DNA of 33,668 nucleotides from positions 1 through 33,668 of the forward strand of contig JAJJLU010003748.1 of the NCBI GenBank assembly GCA_023807065.1. The letters run 5' to 3'. The notes beneath the pieces are model-generated. The model ran no database searches. It saw only the letters and a list, made by a program, of their open reading frames with translations, and was not told where the DNA came from. This stretch comes from Isotricha intestinalis. Taxonomy: Eukaryota > Ciliophora > Litostomatea > Vestibuliferida > Isotrichidae. Position numbers and translations under genes: made by a program. This document shows, piece after piece, positions 20,396 to 30,035 of the stretch. How positions within the stretch are numbered: the stretch's first letter is position 1; the number at the start of each line of letters is the position of its first letter.

Positions 20396-22900
20396 TTATA
20401 ACATACTATTATTCTTTTTATGAAAATTTGCTGAAGTTTTATAATGTCTATTATTTTGATCAGTGCTTAAATTTGAACTTTTTGCAGAATATAATATATT
20501 TTTTTTTTCAGTTTGAATTGACATATTATGAGAAAACTTTTTAGAATAATCAGTTTCAGAAATGATATAATTTTTAACATATGAATTAAAATGTATAGGA
20601 ATAAAATTTTTAATTTCTTTAACAAGTTCATCAAATTTTTTCTTAGTAAAAAATTCCAATTCAATTATTCTTTTTTCAAGTTTATTTTTATTTTTATCAA
20701 TTTCTAAATTTTCTTTTTTTAATAAAGGCATATCAATAATATCTTCATCAGGTATTAATTCAAATCCAGAAGAAAATTTTTTTTTAATTTTTGAAGATAA
20801 ATTTCTTTGAGTTTTATATATAGAATTTATATGTTCTTTGTCTTTATGATTTAAATTTAAATTTTGATAATTTAATAAATTTGAATGAGCTAATTTTAAA
20901 TTATTTATTGGTTTATTATTATAATTATTTTCTTCTATATTCATTAATTTTAATGGTTGCTCTTTTAATTTATTTCTAAAAGTCATTTTCCTTTCTTTTT
21001 TATTTTCATTTATTTCTATACTAGTATTTGTTGTTAAACATAGATTTTTATTGTTTAATTTTTCACTTGATTGAAAAGTTAAATTTCTTGATTCAATTGA
21101 GAAATTATTTTTATTTTTATTTGGATCTTCTTTTTTTATATTATTTATTTCTGTTTTTGAAGGTTGAGTAATTAATTCAATTTTTGATTGAGTGAAATTT
21201 TCATTTTTTGAAATTTTTGTATTTATCATTTTTTCAGATTCTTTATTTTTTTTATTTGATATTATTTCATCATCATCAATTGAATTTAAACTACTTAAAC
21301 TCATTGTTTGTTTTATACTTTCATTTTTATTATTTGTTTTGTCCTTTGAAGCTTTTTCTGTTATTTTTTTAATTGAATTATTATTAAAAGAATTTTTTAT
21401 ACTTTCTCTATTTTTATATACATCATCCATAACAATACTTTTATTCTCAATTTGATTATTATCATTAACATTTAAAAGTATATTATTATGATTATTGCTA
21501 CTTATATTAATACTGATATTATTTACATTTGTATTATTATTATTACTAATATTATTATTATTTGAATTGCGATTGTTCATATTATTATTGTTATTGAAAT
21601 TACTATTATTAATATTAATTGAATTATTAATATTTGAATTTAATGATTTTTTTATTGATAAAGAATGCTTAATAATATCTTCATTTTTTTCTTCATTGAT
21701 TAATTGTGCATTTCCCATAGAATATACCATATTAATTTGAGAAGCTCTTCTTCCAGGTTTCATTGCAAAACTATATCCTTTTTTAAATTCATTTAAATTT
21801 GTACCACTTGTTTTTCTTTCACTTTTTTTACTTATAATTTTCATTTTTTCACTTTTTGCATCTTTCATAAGATTTATTAAAGTATTATTGAAATTATTAA
21901 TAATCTCATTTTTAATTTCTTTTTTATTAATATTTTCATCATAATTTTCAGTTAATAATTCACTTAATGAAGATATATTAGTTTTAATATTTTTAAATTC
22001 TTTTTTTATTTCATTGAACTCATTTAAAACAGTTAAATCCATTTTTTTTGTTTTTTCCAAATTAGAAATTAAATCATCATGAATATCATTTTTCATTTTA
22101 TTAATTTCATCTTTAATTTCTTTAACTTCATCAACAAATTTAATTAAATTTAAACTTTCATTTTTTATTTCTTCAACAAAACTACTATTTTTAACATAAC
22201 ATTCATTAATTTTATCATTTAATTCATTAATAATATTTTGTTGTTTTTTATCATATTTTTCAATTTGCATATTAATATATTCCCCAAATGAATTTCTTAA
22301 AGTTTCTAATTGTAAACCAAATTCTTTAATGATTGAATCAGTTTTACTTTTAAAAGATTTTAAATCAATTAAAACTTTTTGATTAATTGAATCAACTTTT
22401 GAAAGTTCTTCTTTATTTTGTAAAATATATTCTTTAATATTTTTATATTTACATCCATCACCAATAAATCCTTTTATTGTTAAATTATCTAAAAAAATTT
22501 TATCATATTTAAAACAAGCATTAGATAAATCATTTCTTATTGCTGAAATTTGAATATTTGATGAAGTTATATTATCTATTTGTTTTTGTAATTTTTTATT
22601 TATTTCTGTTTTTAATTCTAATTTTTTTTCTTCTAATTCATCTTTTTTAGCATATATATTAAATTTATTATCAAACTTTTCTATAGTTTTTTCTCCTTCA
22701 ATTATTCTTTTTTCAAAATCATTTAATGATATATTTGTTTCATTCTTTATTTTTTTTTCAAACTCTTTTATTGTTTTATATATTTCTTCTTTGAAAAAGA
22801 TTAATTCTTTATATGATATTTGAGAAAATGATTTTTTTCTTTTTTCAGGAGTTTTTGAATATTCTTCAATTTCTTCAATTTCTTCATTTTCATTATTCAT
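20396..22900 (-). CDS. Long coiled-coil protein with Asn-rich hinge (834 aa)
   Basis: An acidic N-terminus (Glu/Ile repeats at 3-13) leads into a helical, coiled-coil half from about residue 25 to 350. Inside it lies a more conserved-looking stretch with IFLDNLTIKGFIGDGCKYKN (about 134-153). Residues about 420-475 form an almost pure Asn/Ser/Ile low-complexity hinge, followed by a Lys/Asn/Ser-rich region. A last short coiled coil (about 738-765) precedes a basic tail. It has no membrane segment or signal peptide. The start at 22900 lies only 42 nt from the start of the divergent 145-aa gene. I do not recognise the family. The shape suggests a filament- or basal-body-associated structural protein, which is inference. 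Confidence 0.84.
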   Translation of the reverse strand: MNNENEEIEEIEEYSKTPEKRKKSFSQISYKELIFFKEEIYKTIKEFEKKIKNETNISLNDFEKRIIEGEKTIEKFDNKFNIYAKKDELEEKKLELKTEINKKLQKQIDNITSSNIQISAIRNDLSNACFKYDKIFLDNLTIKGFIGDGCKYKNIKEYILQNKEELSKVDSINQKVLIDLKSFKSKTDSIIKEFGLQLETLRNSFGEYINMQIEKYDKKQQNIINELNDKINECYVKNSSFVEEIKNESLNLIKFVDEVKEIKDEINKMKNDIHDDLISNLEKTKKMDLTVLNEFNEIKKEFKNIKTNISSLSELLTENYDENINKKEIKNEIINNFNNTLINLMKDAKSEKMKIISKKSERKTSGTNLNEFKKGYSFAMKPGRRASQINMVYSMGNAQLINEEKNEDIIKHSLSIKKSLNSNINNSININNSNFNNNNNMNNRNSNNNNISNNNNTNVNNISINISSNNHNNILLNVNDNNQIENKSIVMDDVYKNRESIKNSFNNNSIKKITEKASKDKTNNKNESIKQTMSLSSLNSIDDDEIISNKKNKESEKMINTKISKNENFTQSKIELITQPSKTEINNIKKEDPNKNKNNFSIESRNLTFQSSEKLNNKNLCLTTNTSIEINENKKERKMTFRNKLKEQPLKLMNIEENNYNNKPINNLKLAHSNLLNYQNLNLNHKDKEHINSIYKTQRNLSSKIKKKFSSGFELIPDEDIIDMPLLKKENLEIDKNKNKLEKRIIELEFFTKKKFDELVKEIKNFIPIHFNSYVKNYIISETDYSKKFSHNMSIQTEKKNILYSAKSSNLSTDQNNRHYKTSANFHKKNNSML

Positions 22901-22942
22901 TTAAAAAAAGATTTAACTTAATTTTTTCTATTTAATTATAAA
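22901..22942. promoter_or_regulatory. 42-nt divergent promoter
   Basis: The entire space between two oppositely oriented start codons is 42 nt of almost pure A and T. Both promoters must lie here or inside the neighbouring coding regions. Confidence 0.4.
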
Positions 22943-23380
22943 ATGATAAATTCAGATAATCAACCTTTTGAAAATTTTGATATCATTTTACCAGAAAAAA
23001 AAGTTAATTTAAGTGTTTTATATATGAAAATATTTTCTAATAAAAAACAAATCATTTTATATATTTCATTGATCATTATTTCTTTAATTCTTATTCATTT
23101 TATTATTTTATATGTTGGAAATAGAAAATTAATTTCTATTAACGAAGATTATTTAATTGATTTTAAAAATACAAAATTCAATAAAAATGAATTGGAAAAA
23201 CAATATAAAGACATAAAGACTTTAGTCAATGAAAATGAAATTTTACAAGTAATTAAAGAAAAAAATATTTCAAAATTAAAAAAAACTTTTACTGAAAAAT
23301 TAGAAGAATATAATAATTTAGAAAAAATTTTTAACGATTTACTAATAGAATATAATAAAAAAAAAGAAAAAAAAACTTAA
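22943..23380 (+). CDS. Single-pass membrane protein with coiled-coil tail (145 aa)
   Basis: A polar N-terminus of about 35 residues precedes one strongly hydrophobic helix at about 37-58 (Ile/Leu rich), and the remaining 85 residues are charged and coiled-coil-like. No N-terminal signal peptide is visible, so the helix probably acts as a signal anchor. Size and layout resemble small tail-bearing organelle or SNARE-like membrane proteins, but I see no SNARE signature and make no family call. The gene is 68 nt upstream of the 574-aa gene on the same strand and diverges from the 834-aa gene. Confidence 0.75.
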   Translation: MINSDNQPFENFDIILPEKKVNLSVLYMKIFSNKKQIILYISLIIISLILIHFIILYVGNRKLISINEDYLIDFKNTKFNKNELEKQYKDIKTLVNENEILQVIKEKNISKLKKTFTEKLEEYNNLEKIFNDLLIEYNKKKEKKT

Positions 23381-23447
23381 ATATATTAATTTCATTTTGT
23401 TTTCATTCAAACAAAAAAAAAAATTAAAAAAAAAATAAAAAATAAAA

Positions 23448-25172
23448 ATGAAATCAAATTCACAGAAATATATATTGAAAAATAACTTGTCACATTCATT
23501 AGATACAAAATTATATTTAGTAAATAAAATATCTTCAGCATTAAAAATAAAATATAAAAATTTATTGATAAAATCAAATTATAAAGATAAAGAACTAAAA
23601 AGTGATTTATCAAATTTAATAACTACTGAATATTATTCTTGGAAACCTAAAGATGTTTTTAGTCCAATTGAAAAAAGTTTTATTGAAATTCTAAAGAAAA
23701 AATTACCCAATTTAATAACAAAAAATAAAGTTAAGAAGAAAATAACGTCTTTAATTCCTTTAATTGACAAATATAAAAAAGCTGATATTGAAGAAAAGCA
23801 AAAATTAGAAAAATATATTGAAACAATAAAACAAAATAAAAAAGAAAAAGAAAAAGATAAATGTAAAATTTTTTTAAATAAATCAAAAAATCATTCAGTA
23901 AAGAATTTACTATTAAAGAATAATTTAGAAAAACAAATAAAATTAAATCCGATAAATAATATTCCAATTCCAATAATAAAATCATTACCAAATAATAATT
24001 ATGAATTAAATAATAATAAAGAAATAATTAATAATAAGGAAAAAGAAGATAACTATTTATCAACTAATATTTCAAATATAAATTTAAATAATTCTATTAA
24101 CACTGAAGATAAAATTGATTTTGACAATGATCTAATAGAAGAATTAGGAAAACCATATCATGAATTATTAGATAAATATAAATTAAAATTAGAAAATGGA
24201 TTAATTGATAATAAACTATTATTAGAAGAAAATAAAAAATATGAAGAAGAACAAAAAGAAATTAAAAGAAAAAAATTAGAAGAATCTATTGAATTACAAA
24301 ATTATTTAAATTGGCAAATTATGGAAAAAAATAATAGAAAAAAAGAAGAAGAAGAAAAAGATTATAAATATTTAATTTATTTAAAAGAAGATTATGAAAA
24401 ATGGATTAAAGATGAAGAAGAAAAAAAGAATATTGAAAAAGAAAAAAAGATAAAGTTTCATAAAATATTATTAGAATTAATTGAAGAAAAAAATAATATA
24501 AATAATTCTCTTAATAAAAATAATACAGAAGAAAATAATTATAATGAAAATGAAGAAAAAAACAAAGAAGAAAATTTAAAAAGAAGTAAACAAAAAGAAT
24601 ATTTAAAAGAAATAGAAAAAGTAAAAAGTGAAAATAATATTATTCAAATTCAAAAGAGAGAAAAAGAAAAAGAGCAAGAAAAAAAAAGATTAAAAGAAAT
24701 TGAACAATTAAATAATAAAAAAGATGAATATAGTAATTCAATTCAAACTAAAATTAAAAAAAGAATTTTAGAACAAGAAAAAGTAAAAACTCTTTTATTA
24801 AATATTTATAAAACAAAACAAAAATTTTTTGATGATAATAAATATATAAAAGAATTAGAAGAACAAAATAAAAAAAATGAAATAGAAAAAGAAAGGGAAG
24901 AAAAATTAAGATTAAAACAAATTGATGAAGTTTATCAATCTAATTTATTTGAAATTTCATTAAAAAATAAAAAAAAATTAAAACAAAAAGAAGAAGATGA
25001 AAACTATAGATTACAATTATGTAAAAGTTATGATAATTATATTAAAAAAGAAAAAGAAGAAAAAATAAAAGAAATAGAAAAATATAAAAAATATAGAAAA
25101 GAATTGGAAGAACAAATAAAAGAAAATAAAAGAAGAAATTTAAAAAGAATAAAATTGCCATCTATGATATAA
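23448..25172 (+). CDS. Lys/Glu-rich coiled-coil protein, trichohyalin/trichoplein-like composition (574 aa)
   Basis: Residues 1-115 are mixed and basic and include WKPKDVFSPIEKSFIEILKK, a more conserved-looking patch. An Asn/Ile-rich linker follows (about 165-220). From about 225 to the end the protein is an almost continuous charged helix, with repeated Glu/Lys clusters such as RKKLEESIELQNYLNWQI and a final KYRKELEEQIKENKRR. Long charged helices ending in a Leu-Glu-Glu-Gln-Ile motif are typical of trichoplein-domain and other cilium-associated coiled-coil proteins. Composition alone can produce this resemblance, so the family is not assigned. No membrane segment is present. The stop is TAA, and the convergent neighbour is the Rab gene. 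Confidence 0.83.
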   Translation: MKSNSQKYILKNNLSHSLDTKLYLVNKISSALKIKYKNLLIKSNYKDKELKSDLSNLITTEYYSWKPKDVFSPIEKSFIEILKKKLPNLITKNKVKKKITSLIPLIDKYKKADIEEKQKLEKYIETIKQNKKEKEKDKCKIFLNKSKNHSVKNLLLKNNLEKQIKLNPINNIPIPIIKSLPNNNYELNNNKEIINNKEKEDNYLSTNISNINLNNSINTEDKIDFDNDLIEELGKPYHELLDKYKLKLENGLIDNKLLLEENKKYEEEQKEIKRKKLEESIELQNYLNWQIMEKNNRKKEEEEKDYKYLIYLKEDYEKWIKDEEEKKNIEKEKKIKFHKILLELIEEKNNINNSLNKNNTEENNYNENEEKNKEENLKRSKQKEYLKEIEKVKSENNIIQIQKREKEKEQEKKRLKEIEQLNNKKDEYSNSIQTKIKKRILEQEKVKTLLLNIYKTKQKFFDDNKYIKELEEQNKKNEIEKEREEKLRLKQIDEVYQSNLFEISLKNKKKLKQKEEDENYRLQLCKSYDNYIKKEKEEKIKEIEKYKKYRKELEEQIKENKRRNLKRIKLPSMI

Positions 25173-25445
25173 ATTATTATAAATATATTATATTTATTAA
25201 TTAATAAATGAAAACAATTTTATTCAAATTCAAAAGAAAAAATTAATTAAAGAAATTCTATAAATAATAAACAATAAATTTAATAATTTATAATCTCTCG
25301 AAAATAATATAAAACACTCTTTTATTTTTTAAAATTTAAAAAAACTAAAAAAAAATTCGTAAAAATTGAACCATAAAATTATAAATTTTAATTTTAATTA
25401 AACAAACTAAAAAACTTTTTTTTTAAATTAAAAAAAATATATAAC

Positions 25446-26189
25446 TTAACAGCACCCATATAAATATCCCTCTTCATCATTATTTTCTCCTAACTTTAAA
25501 TTTTTTCTTTCTTTATTAAGCATATTTTCTTCATTTAACTTCATTAAATCACTGTCTTTATGTAATTTAACATAATCATTATAAAGAAGTTTAGCACTTT
25601 CAATAAATAATTCTTTAGCATTAAACCCACTTTTAGCAGAAGTTTCCATAAATTTATGAAATCCATTATTTTTCACAAATTCTTCTCCTTTTTCTTTAGA
25701 TATTACTCTTCTATCTTCTAAATCATTTTTATTTCCAATAATAAATATTTTAACATTAGGTCCTGAATGTGTTTTTAATTGTTTTACCCAACTATCTAAG
25801 TCATCAAAACTTTCTTGATTGTCAATAGCATAAACTATTATTGCCATTGATGAACTTCTATAAAAATTACTTATTAAACTTCTATAAACTTCTTGACCGC
25901 ATGTATCCCAAATTTGTAATTTAATTATTTTATCATTTATTTTTAAATTAAATGCAAAAAATTCAAAACCTACTGTTGACATAAATTGCTCTTCAAATAT
26001 ATTTTTTGTTGCTTTTAATGCTAAACAACTTTTTCCTACCCCAGAATTACCTATTACTATTATTTTAAAGGATAAATCATAATCTTTGTATTGCTCGCTT
26101 AAAACTTCTATTTTTAATGGGGATTCTTCTTCTTCTTTTTTTTCTTCAGATTCTTCTATTTTTGGAGCTGGATCTTCGTTTGATTCCAT
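25446..26189 (-). CDS. Rab-family small GTPase
   Basis: Rab GTPases switch between GDP and GTP forms on membranes and recruit effectors for vesicle traffic. The signature motifs are in place: P-loop GNSGVGKS at 47-54, switch I Thr72, WDTCGQE at 94-100 (WDTAGQE is usual), NKND at 153-156 and the SAK motif at 184-186. The C-terminus ends Gly-Cys-Cys, a geranylgeranylation motif. Length is 247 aa, longer than the usual 200-220 because of an acidic Glu/Lys-rich N-terminal extension of about 38 residues. The catalytic Gln99 is retained, so GTP hydrolysis should be possible. The Ala to Cys change at 97 is unusual. The Rab subfamily cannot be decided from motifs alone. The gene diverges from a coiled-coil gene 152 nt away. 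Confidence 0.95.
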   Translation of the reverse strand: MESNEDPAPKIEESEEKKEEEESPLKIEVLSEQYKDYDLSFKIIVIGNSGVGKSCLALKATKNIFEEQFMSTVGFEFFAFNLKINDKIIKLQIWDTCGQEVYRSLISNFYRSSSMAIIVYAIDNQESFDDLDSWVKQLKTHSGPNVKIFIIGNKNDLEDRRVISKEKGEEFVKNNGFHKFMETSAKSGFNAKELFIESAKLLYNDYVKLHKDSDLMKLNEENMLNKERKNLKLGENNDEEGYLYGCC

Positions 26190-26341
26190 TTTTTATTTTT
26201 ATATGTTTTTTTTTTTTTTTTGAGGTTTTTATATGTTTTTTTTTATTTTTTGTTTATTACAGTTTTTTGATTATTTTATTTTTTATTTTATTTTGTTTAT
26301 TTTTTTGGGTTTTTATTTTTTTTTGAAAAATTATTATTAAT
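26190..26341. promoter_or_regulatory. Divergent promoter with T tracts and a short direct repeat
   Basis: The 152 nt between the Rab and the 541-aa gene are almost all T on the plus strand. A 19-base unit, TTTTTATATGTTTTTTTTT, occurs at 26196-26214 and again at 26226-26244, separated by a few bases including TGAGG. It could be a promoter element or simple slippage. Confidence 0.4.
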
Positions 26342-27967
26342 ATGTATTATTTTGGGGATTCTATTTTAGATCAAAGTAAAATTTCTTTGGAAAGGGCAAG
26401 AACACATTTAAATAATTCAAATTTAAATACTTCTAATTTAATTAATAGTAATAGCACAAGAAATAAATCGGTTTCTGTAATTAAAAATCCTTTAAAATCA
26501 ACAAATTATTATAATAAAAATCCAAAAATAATTTTAAAGAAAAGAATAAGAACTAAAAGTATAGATAGTTTAGTTTCTAATGAAATAAATAATATGATAA
26601 ATAATAATAGAAAGATAACTGATTTAAATGTTGAATTATCGAATAAATTAAATTCATTAAATCATAAAAGTGATAATAATTTAATTAGTAACTTTAATAT
26701 TAAGAAATATGAATTAATTGAAGCTTCTGAAATTTTAAAGAAAGAATTAAAAAATTCAAATGATAGAAATTATCAAATTTTAAATTTATTTGAACAATTA
26801 AAACTTAATATTAAAAAAGTGAATGAAGAAAATAATAAATTAGAAGAAGAAATAAATAAAGAAGATAAAGAAAATGAAAAAATTAAAAAATTAAATTTGG
26901 ATTTAAATAATAATATAAATAATATAAATTTAAATTATGAATCTCAAAAAAAAATATTAAAAGATTATTATAATCAAACTAAAAAGAATTATGAGGATTC
27001 TATTGAAAAATATAATTATTTATTAATTGCAAATCAAAGTTTAGAAAAATCAAAGAAAGATTATAAAGATTTAATTGATAGGATGAAAGATACAATAAGA
27101 CTTTTAGAAAAGAAAAAAAATTTCCAAAATCAAGGAAAAAATAAAATTAATTTAAATCTAAATAATAAGAATTTTGAAATTGGAATTAAAGATGATCAAT
27201 TAAAAAAATTACAAAAAGAATATGATTTATTGAAAGAAGAAAATATTAAAATTGACAATGATTTAAAAAATATAATGAAAGAATATGAAAATCAAGAAAA
27301 TATTAAAAATAATAATGATAATTCAATAAAATTATTAAAAGAATATGAAATAAAAATAGAACAATTATTAAGTATAATAAAAGAAAAAGATAAAGAAATT
27401 GAAGAAATAAAAGATCAATATACAAATTTAAATGCAAAATTGGAAATAAATAATAAAGAATATATGAATGATATGTCATTGAATAACTTTGATAATAATA
27501 ATAATAAAAATGATAATCCAAAAAATATTAATGTTGAAATTGAAAGAATTCTATTTGAAAATAAAGATAAATATATAAATAAAAATTTAAAAAATTCATT
27601 AGGAAAAGTAAATAATGATGATTATGAAAGTAACATTCATAAAAATAAAGTATTTAAACATAATAGAAATAAAAAAGAAAATCAATTAAAAAAAGAATCT
27701 TTAAGTTATAGAGAATTTAATAATAATAACACTTCAAATGATTTTTCAAATAATTATTTATTAACAGAAAACTCAGATAATAAAAGATATAGAAATTATT
27801 TGCTTCTAAATCAAGATTTTAATGATGAAAATTTTGAAAAAAGAAAAATGTATTCAAAAGAATTATTAGAAGAAAATAAAAAATTACAAAATTTAATAAA
27901 TGAAAATGAAAATCCTATAATAGAAGGAAAATTTTCAGAAGAATATATAAATTTTAATACAGAGTAA
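26342..27967 (+). CDS. Coiled-coil protein of unknown function (541 aa)
   Basis: Residues 1-95 are Ser/Asn/Lys rich and probably disordered (FGDSILDQSKISLERARTHL near the start). A long coiled coil follows from about 115 to 380, broken once near 265-285. An Asn/Lys/Ser-rich tail ends with a last short helix at about 505-525. There is no membrane segment. The start was taken at 26342, directly after the T-rich divergent spacer. The gene ends in TAA and converges on the SPAG1-like gene with 146 nt between stops. No family is recognised; a filament or basal-body scaffold is plausible only by architecture. Confidence 0.83.
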   Translation: MYYFGDSILDQSKISLERARTHLNNSNLNTSNLINSNSTRNKSVSVIKNPLKSTNYYNKNPKIILKKRIRTKSIDSLVSNEINNMINNNRKITDLNVELSNKLNSLNHKSDNNLISNFNIKKYELIEASEILKKELKNSNDRNYQILNLFEQLKLNIKKVNEENNKLEEEINKEDKENEKIKKLNLDLNNNINNINLNYESQKKILKDYYNQTKKNYEDSIEKYNYLLIANQSLEKSKKDYKDLIDRMKDTIRLLEKKKNFQNQGKNKINLNLNNKNFEIGIKDDQLKKLQKEYDLLKEENIKIDNDLKNIMKEYENQENIKNNNDNSIKLLKEYEIKIEQLLSIIKEKDKEIEEIKDQYTNLNAKLEINNKEYMNDMSLNNFDNNNNKNDNPKNINVEIERILFENKDKYINKNLKNSLGKVNNDDYESNIHKNKVFKHNRNKKENQLKKESLSYREFNNNNTSNDFSNNYLLTENSDNKRYRNYLLLNQDFNDENFEKRKMYSKELLEENKKLQNLINENENPIIEGKFSEEYINFNTE

Positions 27968-28113
27968 AAACAAAAAATTATTTATAAAATAAACAAGATT
28001 TCAAAAAAAATTCTTTAATTATAATATATTAATTTTATTTTTTGTTATTTAATTTTATTTAAATCCATTTTTTTCCTAATATAAAAAATTTTAAAAAAAC
28101 TTTATTTTTAAAC

Positions 28114-29124
28114 TTAATCATCTTCTTCAACAATTTGAATTTTCTTAAAGCCACTTTTTTTATTATCTTCTTCTTTTTTTTCATCTACAATATCAGTAAC
28201 TTTAACATTACTATTTTCCTTATTATTATTATTTTTCTTATCATTATTATCATCAACATTTCCTTCGACAATTTGAACTTTAGTAAATGAGTCAATACCT
28301 TTATTTTTATCTTCTTGAACAGTAATATTTCCATCACCAAAATATTTTCCTTCTTTAGCTCTATTTAATTTTATTTTAATTTTTTTTTCTTCTTTTAAAT
28401 AACTATCTTTATCATAATCTTTCCATTTATCAATCATATTATTTATTTCATTTAAAACATCATTACTATTAGGATTATCATTATAAACATATAAAAAATC
28501 TTCTAAACTTTCTTTAAATTTTTTTAAAAATTTTTCACAAATAGCTCTTCTATAATAAGCTTTAATATAATCATGCTTTAAATCTATTGCTTTATTACAA
28601 TCTTCTAAGGCATTATTATATGAAGTGTTTTTAATATATGCTAAAGCACGATTACAATAAATTGTTGGTTCATATTCATCATAATTTATTGCTTTTGTAT
28701 AATGTCTAATTGCTTCATCATATTCTTTTGTCTTCATTAATTCATTTCCTTTTATTTTTTCATTTTGAGCTTCTTTTTTTCTTTCTAATTTAATTACATC
28801 ATAATTTGATTCATTTTTTTTTTCTAATGTTTCTTTTATTAAATTATCTTTTTTTCTATATTCATTTTCAAATTGTAATATTTCTTCTTTTGCTTTTTCT
28901 ATATCTTCTTTACTTACTGATTCTGTTTCTTTTAATTTTTTATACTTTAAATCTATTGTTTGTAATTTTTCATCTATTGCTCTTGATAAATCTGGAAAAA
29001 AATTTCCATCATCTTTTAATAATTTTAAAGCTCTTTTTAACATTTTTGGATTATTTGTTTTATCTAACCATTCATAGGATACCATATTTAATGTTAATTG
29101 GTCTGGTTGATCTGGATAAGACAT
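28114..29124 (-). CDS. SPAG1-like TPR protein, probable axonemal dynein assembly factor
   Basis: SPAG1 and its relatives are cytoplasmic TPR co-chaperones that work with Hsp90 and R2TP-type complexes to fold dynein arms before they enter the cilium. The N-terminal 60 residues follow the SPAG1 pattern (LTLNMVSYEWLDKT, a MLKRALKLLKDDG segment, then FPDLSRAIDEKLQ). A coiled linker (65-118) leads to three TPR units at about 119-152, 153-186 and 187-220, with the family's GNELMKTKEYDEAIRHYTKA consensus. The tail is acidic and Asn-rich and carries the same short motif twice: F-x-K-[VI]-QIVE at 280-287 and at 326-333, the second one followed by Glu-Asp-Asp at the C-terminus. At 336 aa it is much shorter than animal SPAG1, which has several TPR blocks. 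RPAP3-type proteins are the main alternative. The N-terminal match favours SPAG1. Confidence 0.8.
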   Translation of the reverse strand: MSYPDQPDQLTLNMVSYEWLDKTNNPKMLKRALKLLKDDGNFFPDLSRAIDEKLQTIDLKYKKLKETESVSKEDIEKAKEEILQFENEYRKKDNLIKETLEKKNESNYDVIKLERKKEAQNEKIKGNELMKTKEYDEAIRHYTKAINYDEYEPTIYCNRALAYIKNTSYNNALEDCNKAIDLKHDYIKAYYRRAICEKFLKKFKESLEDFLYVYNDNPNSNDVLNEINNMIDKWKDYDKDSYLKEEKKIKIKLNRAKEGKYFGDGNITVQEDKNKGIDSFTKVQIVEGNVDDNNDKKNNNNKENSNVKVTDIVDEKKEEDNKKSGFKKIQIVEEDD

Positions 29125-29261
29125 TTTTTTTAAATAGTTTTTTTTTTAATTTTCTAGAATTTTTAAATTTTTAAAAACTTAATTACCCTTTTTGATTATT
29201 TTATATTTTTTGAATTTATTTTTGATAAATAAAAAAAGTTATATATATTTAAAGATTTTAT

Positions 29262-29924
29262 TTAAACAATTTGAACATCTTGAACTGGATTTTCAATATC
29301 ATCAAAATCTATTTTTAAAAGTTGATCATGATTAAAAAGTTTTGAGAAAAAAATAAGGAAATTAGGGCAAATATAAGAAGAAATAAAAGCAGAAACTTTA
29401 ATAAACATTGAAATTCCTAATAAAATACCAATAAAACATGCAAATCCAATTTCAAGAAATGCACTTTGTTTCAATGCCATTGTTACATAATAACTATATT
29501 TAATTCCATATTTTATATAATATATAGACCATAATATTTGACACAAGGATATTATTAATAAAAAACAACCATTAAAACTAATTAAACTATTTCTTGAAAT
29601 CCAATAGTCATCTTTTTTTATTTTCTCTGAATAAGTCATATCTTTTATTTTTTCGAAGAAATTATTTTCTATTTTTTCAAAAGAAATTAAATTTTTAATT
29701 AAGATAATTGAAGATAATAAACTTAATAAACAAAATAATGATTTTGAAAACATTGCATATTGATGTATATTTTTATCGAAAGAAATAAAATAAAAATTAA
29801 AAGATATGACTGAAACATTCATTAATATAGGAAATAACCAAACAAAAATATATAAATTTATATTTGGTTTATATCCAAACAACCATCTTTTATCAAAAAG
29901 CCATAACCAAAGAAGAAGTTCCAT
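29262..29924 (-). CDS. Four-helix membrane protein of unknown function (220 aa)
   Basis: A short Trp/Leu-rich N-terminus precedes hydrophobic segments at about 24-47, 57-80, 114-137 and 157-185, followed by an acidic tail that ends in VQDVQIV. The charged loop at 81-113 lies between the second and third helices. No signal peptide is apparent; the first helix can serve as anchor. The start at 29924 follows a T-rich spacer. The gene sits 137 nt upstream of the SPAG1-like gene on the same strand, but nothing shows co-transcription. The family is not recognised. Confidence 0.78.
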   Translation of the reverse strand: MELLLWLWLFDKRWLFGYKPNINLYIFVWLFPILMNVSVISFNFYFISFDKNIHQYAMFSKSLFCLLSLLSSIILIKNLISFEKIENNFFEKIKDMTYSEKIKKDDYWISRNSLISFNGCFLLIISLCQILWSIYYIKYGIKYSYYVTMALKQSAFLEIGFACFIGILLGISMFIKVSAFISSYICPNFLIFFSKLFNHDQLLKIDFDDIENPVQDVQIV

Positions 29925-30035
29925 TTTTTTATTTTTTTATTGTTTTTAACTGTTTTTAAATTATTTTTTTTAAATTTATTTTTTTTATTTAATTATTTTT
30001 ACATAGAAAAAATAATTTATATATTTATTAAATTT

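Noticed and set aside
29262..29290. Shared VQIV ending between the membrane protein tail and the SPAG1-like motif
   Set aside because: A four-residue hydrophobic match without the flanking Phe-x-Lys or Glu is too short to mean anything.
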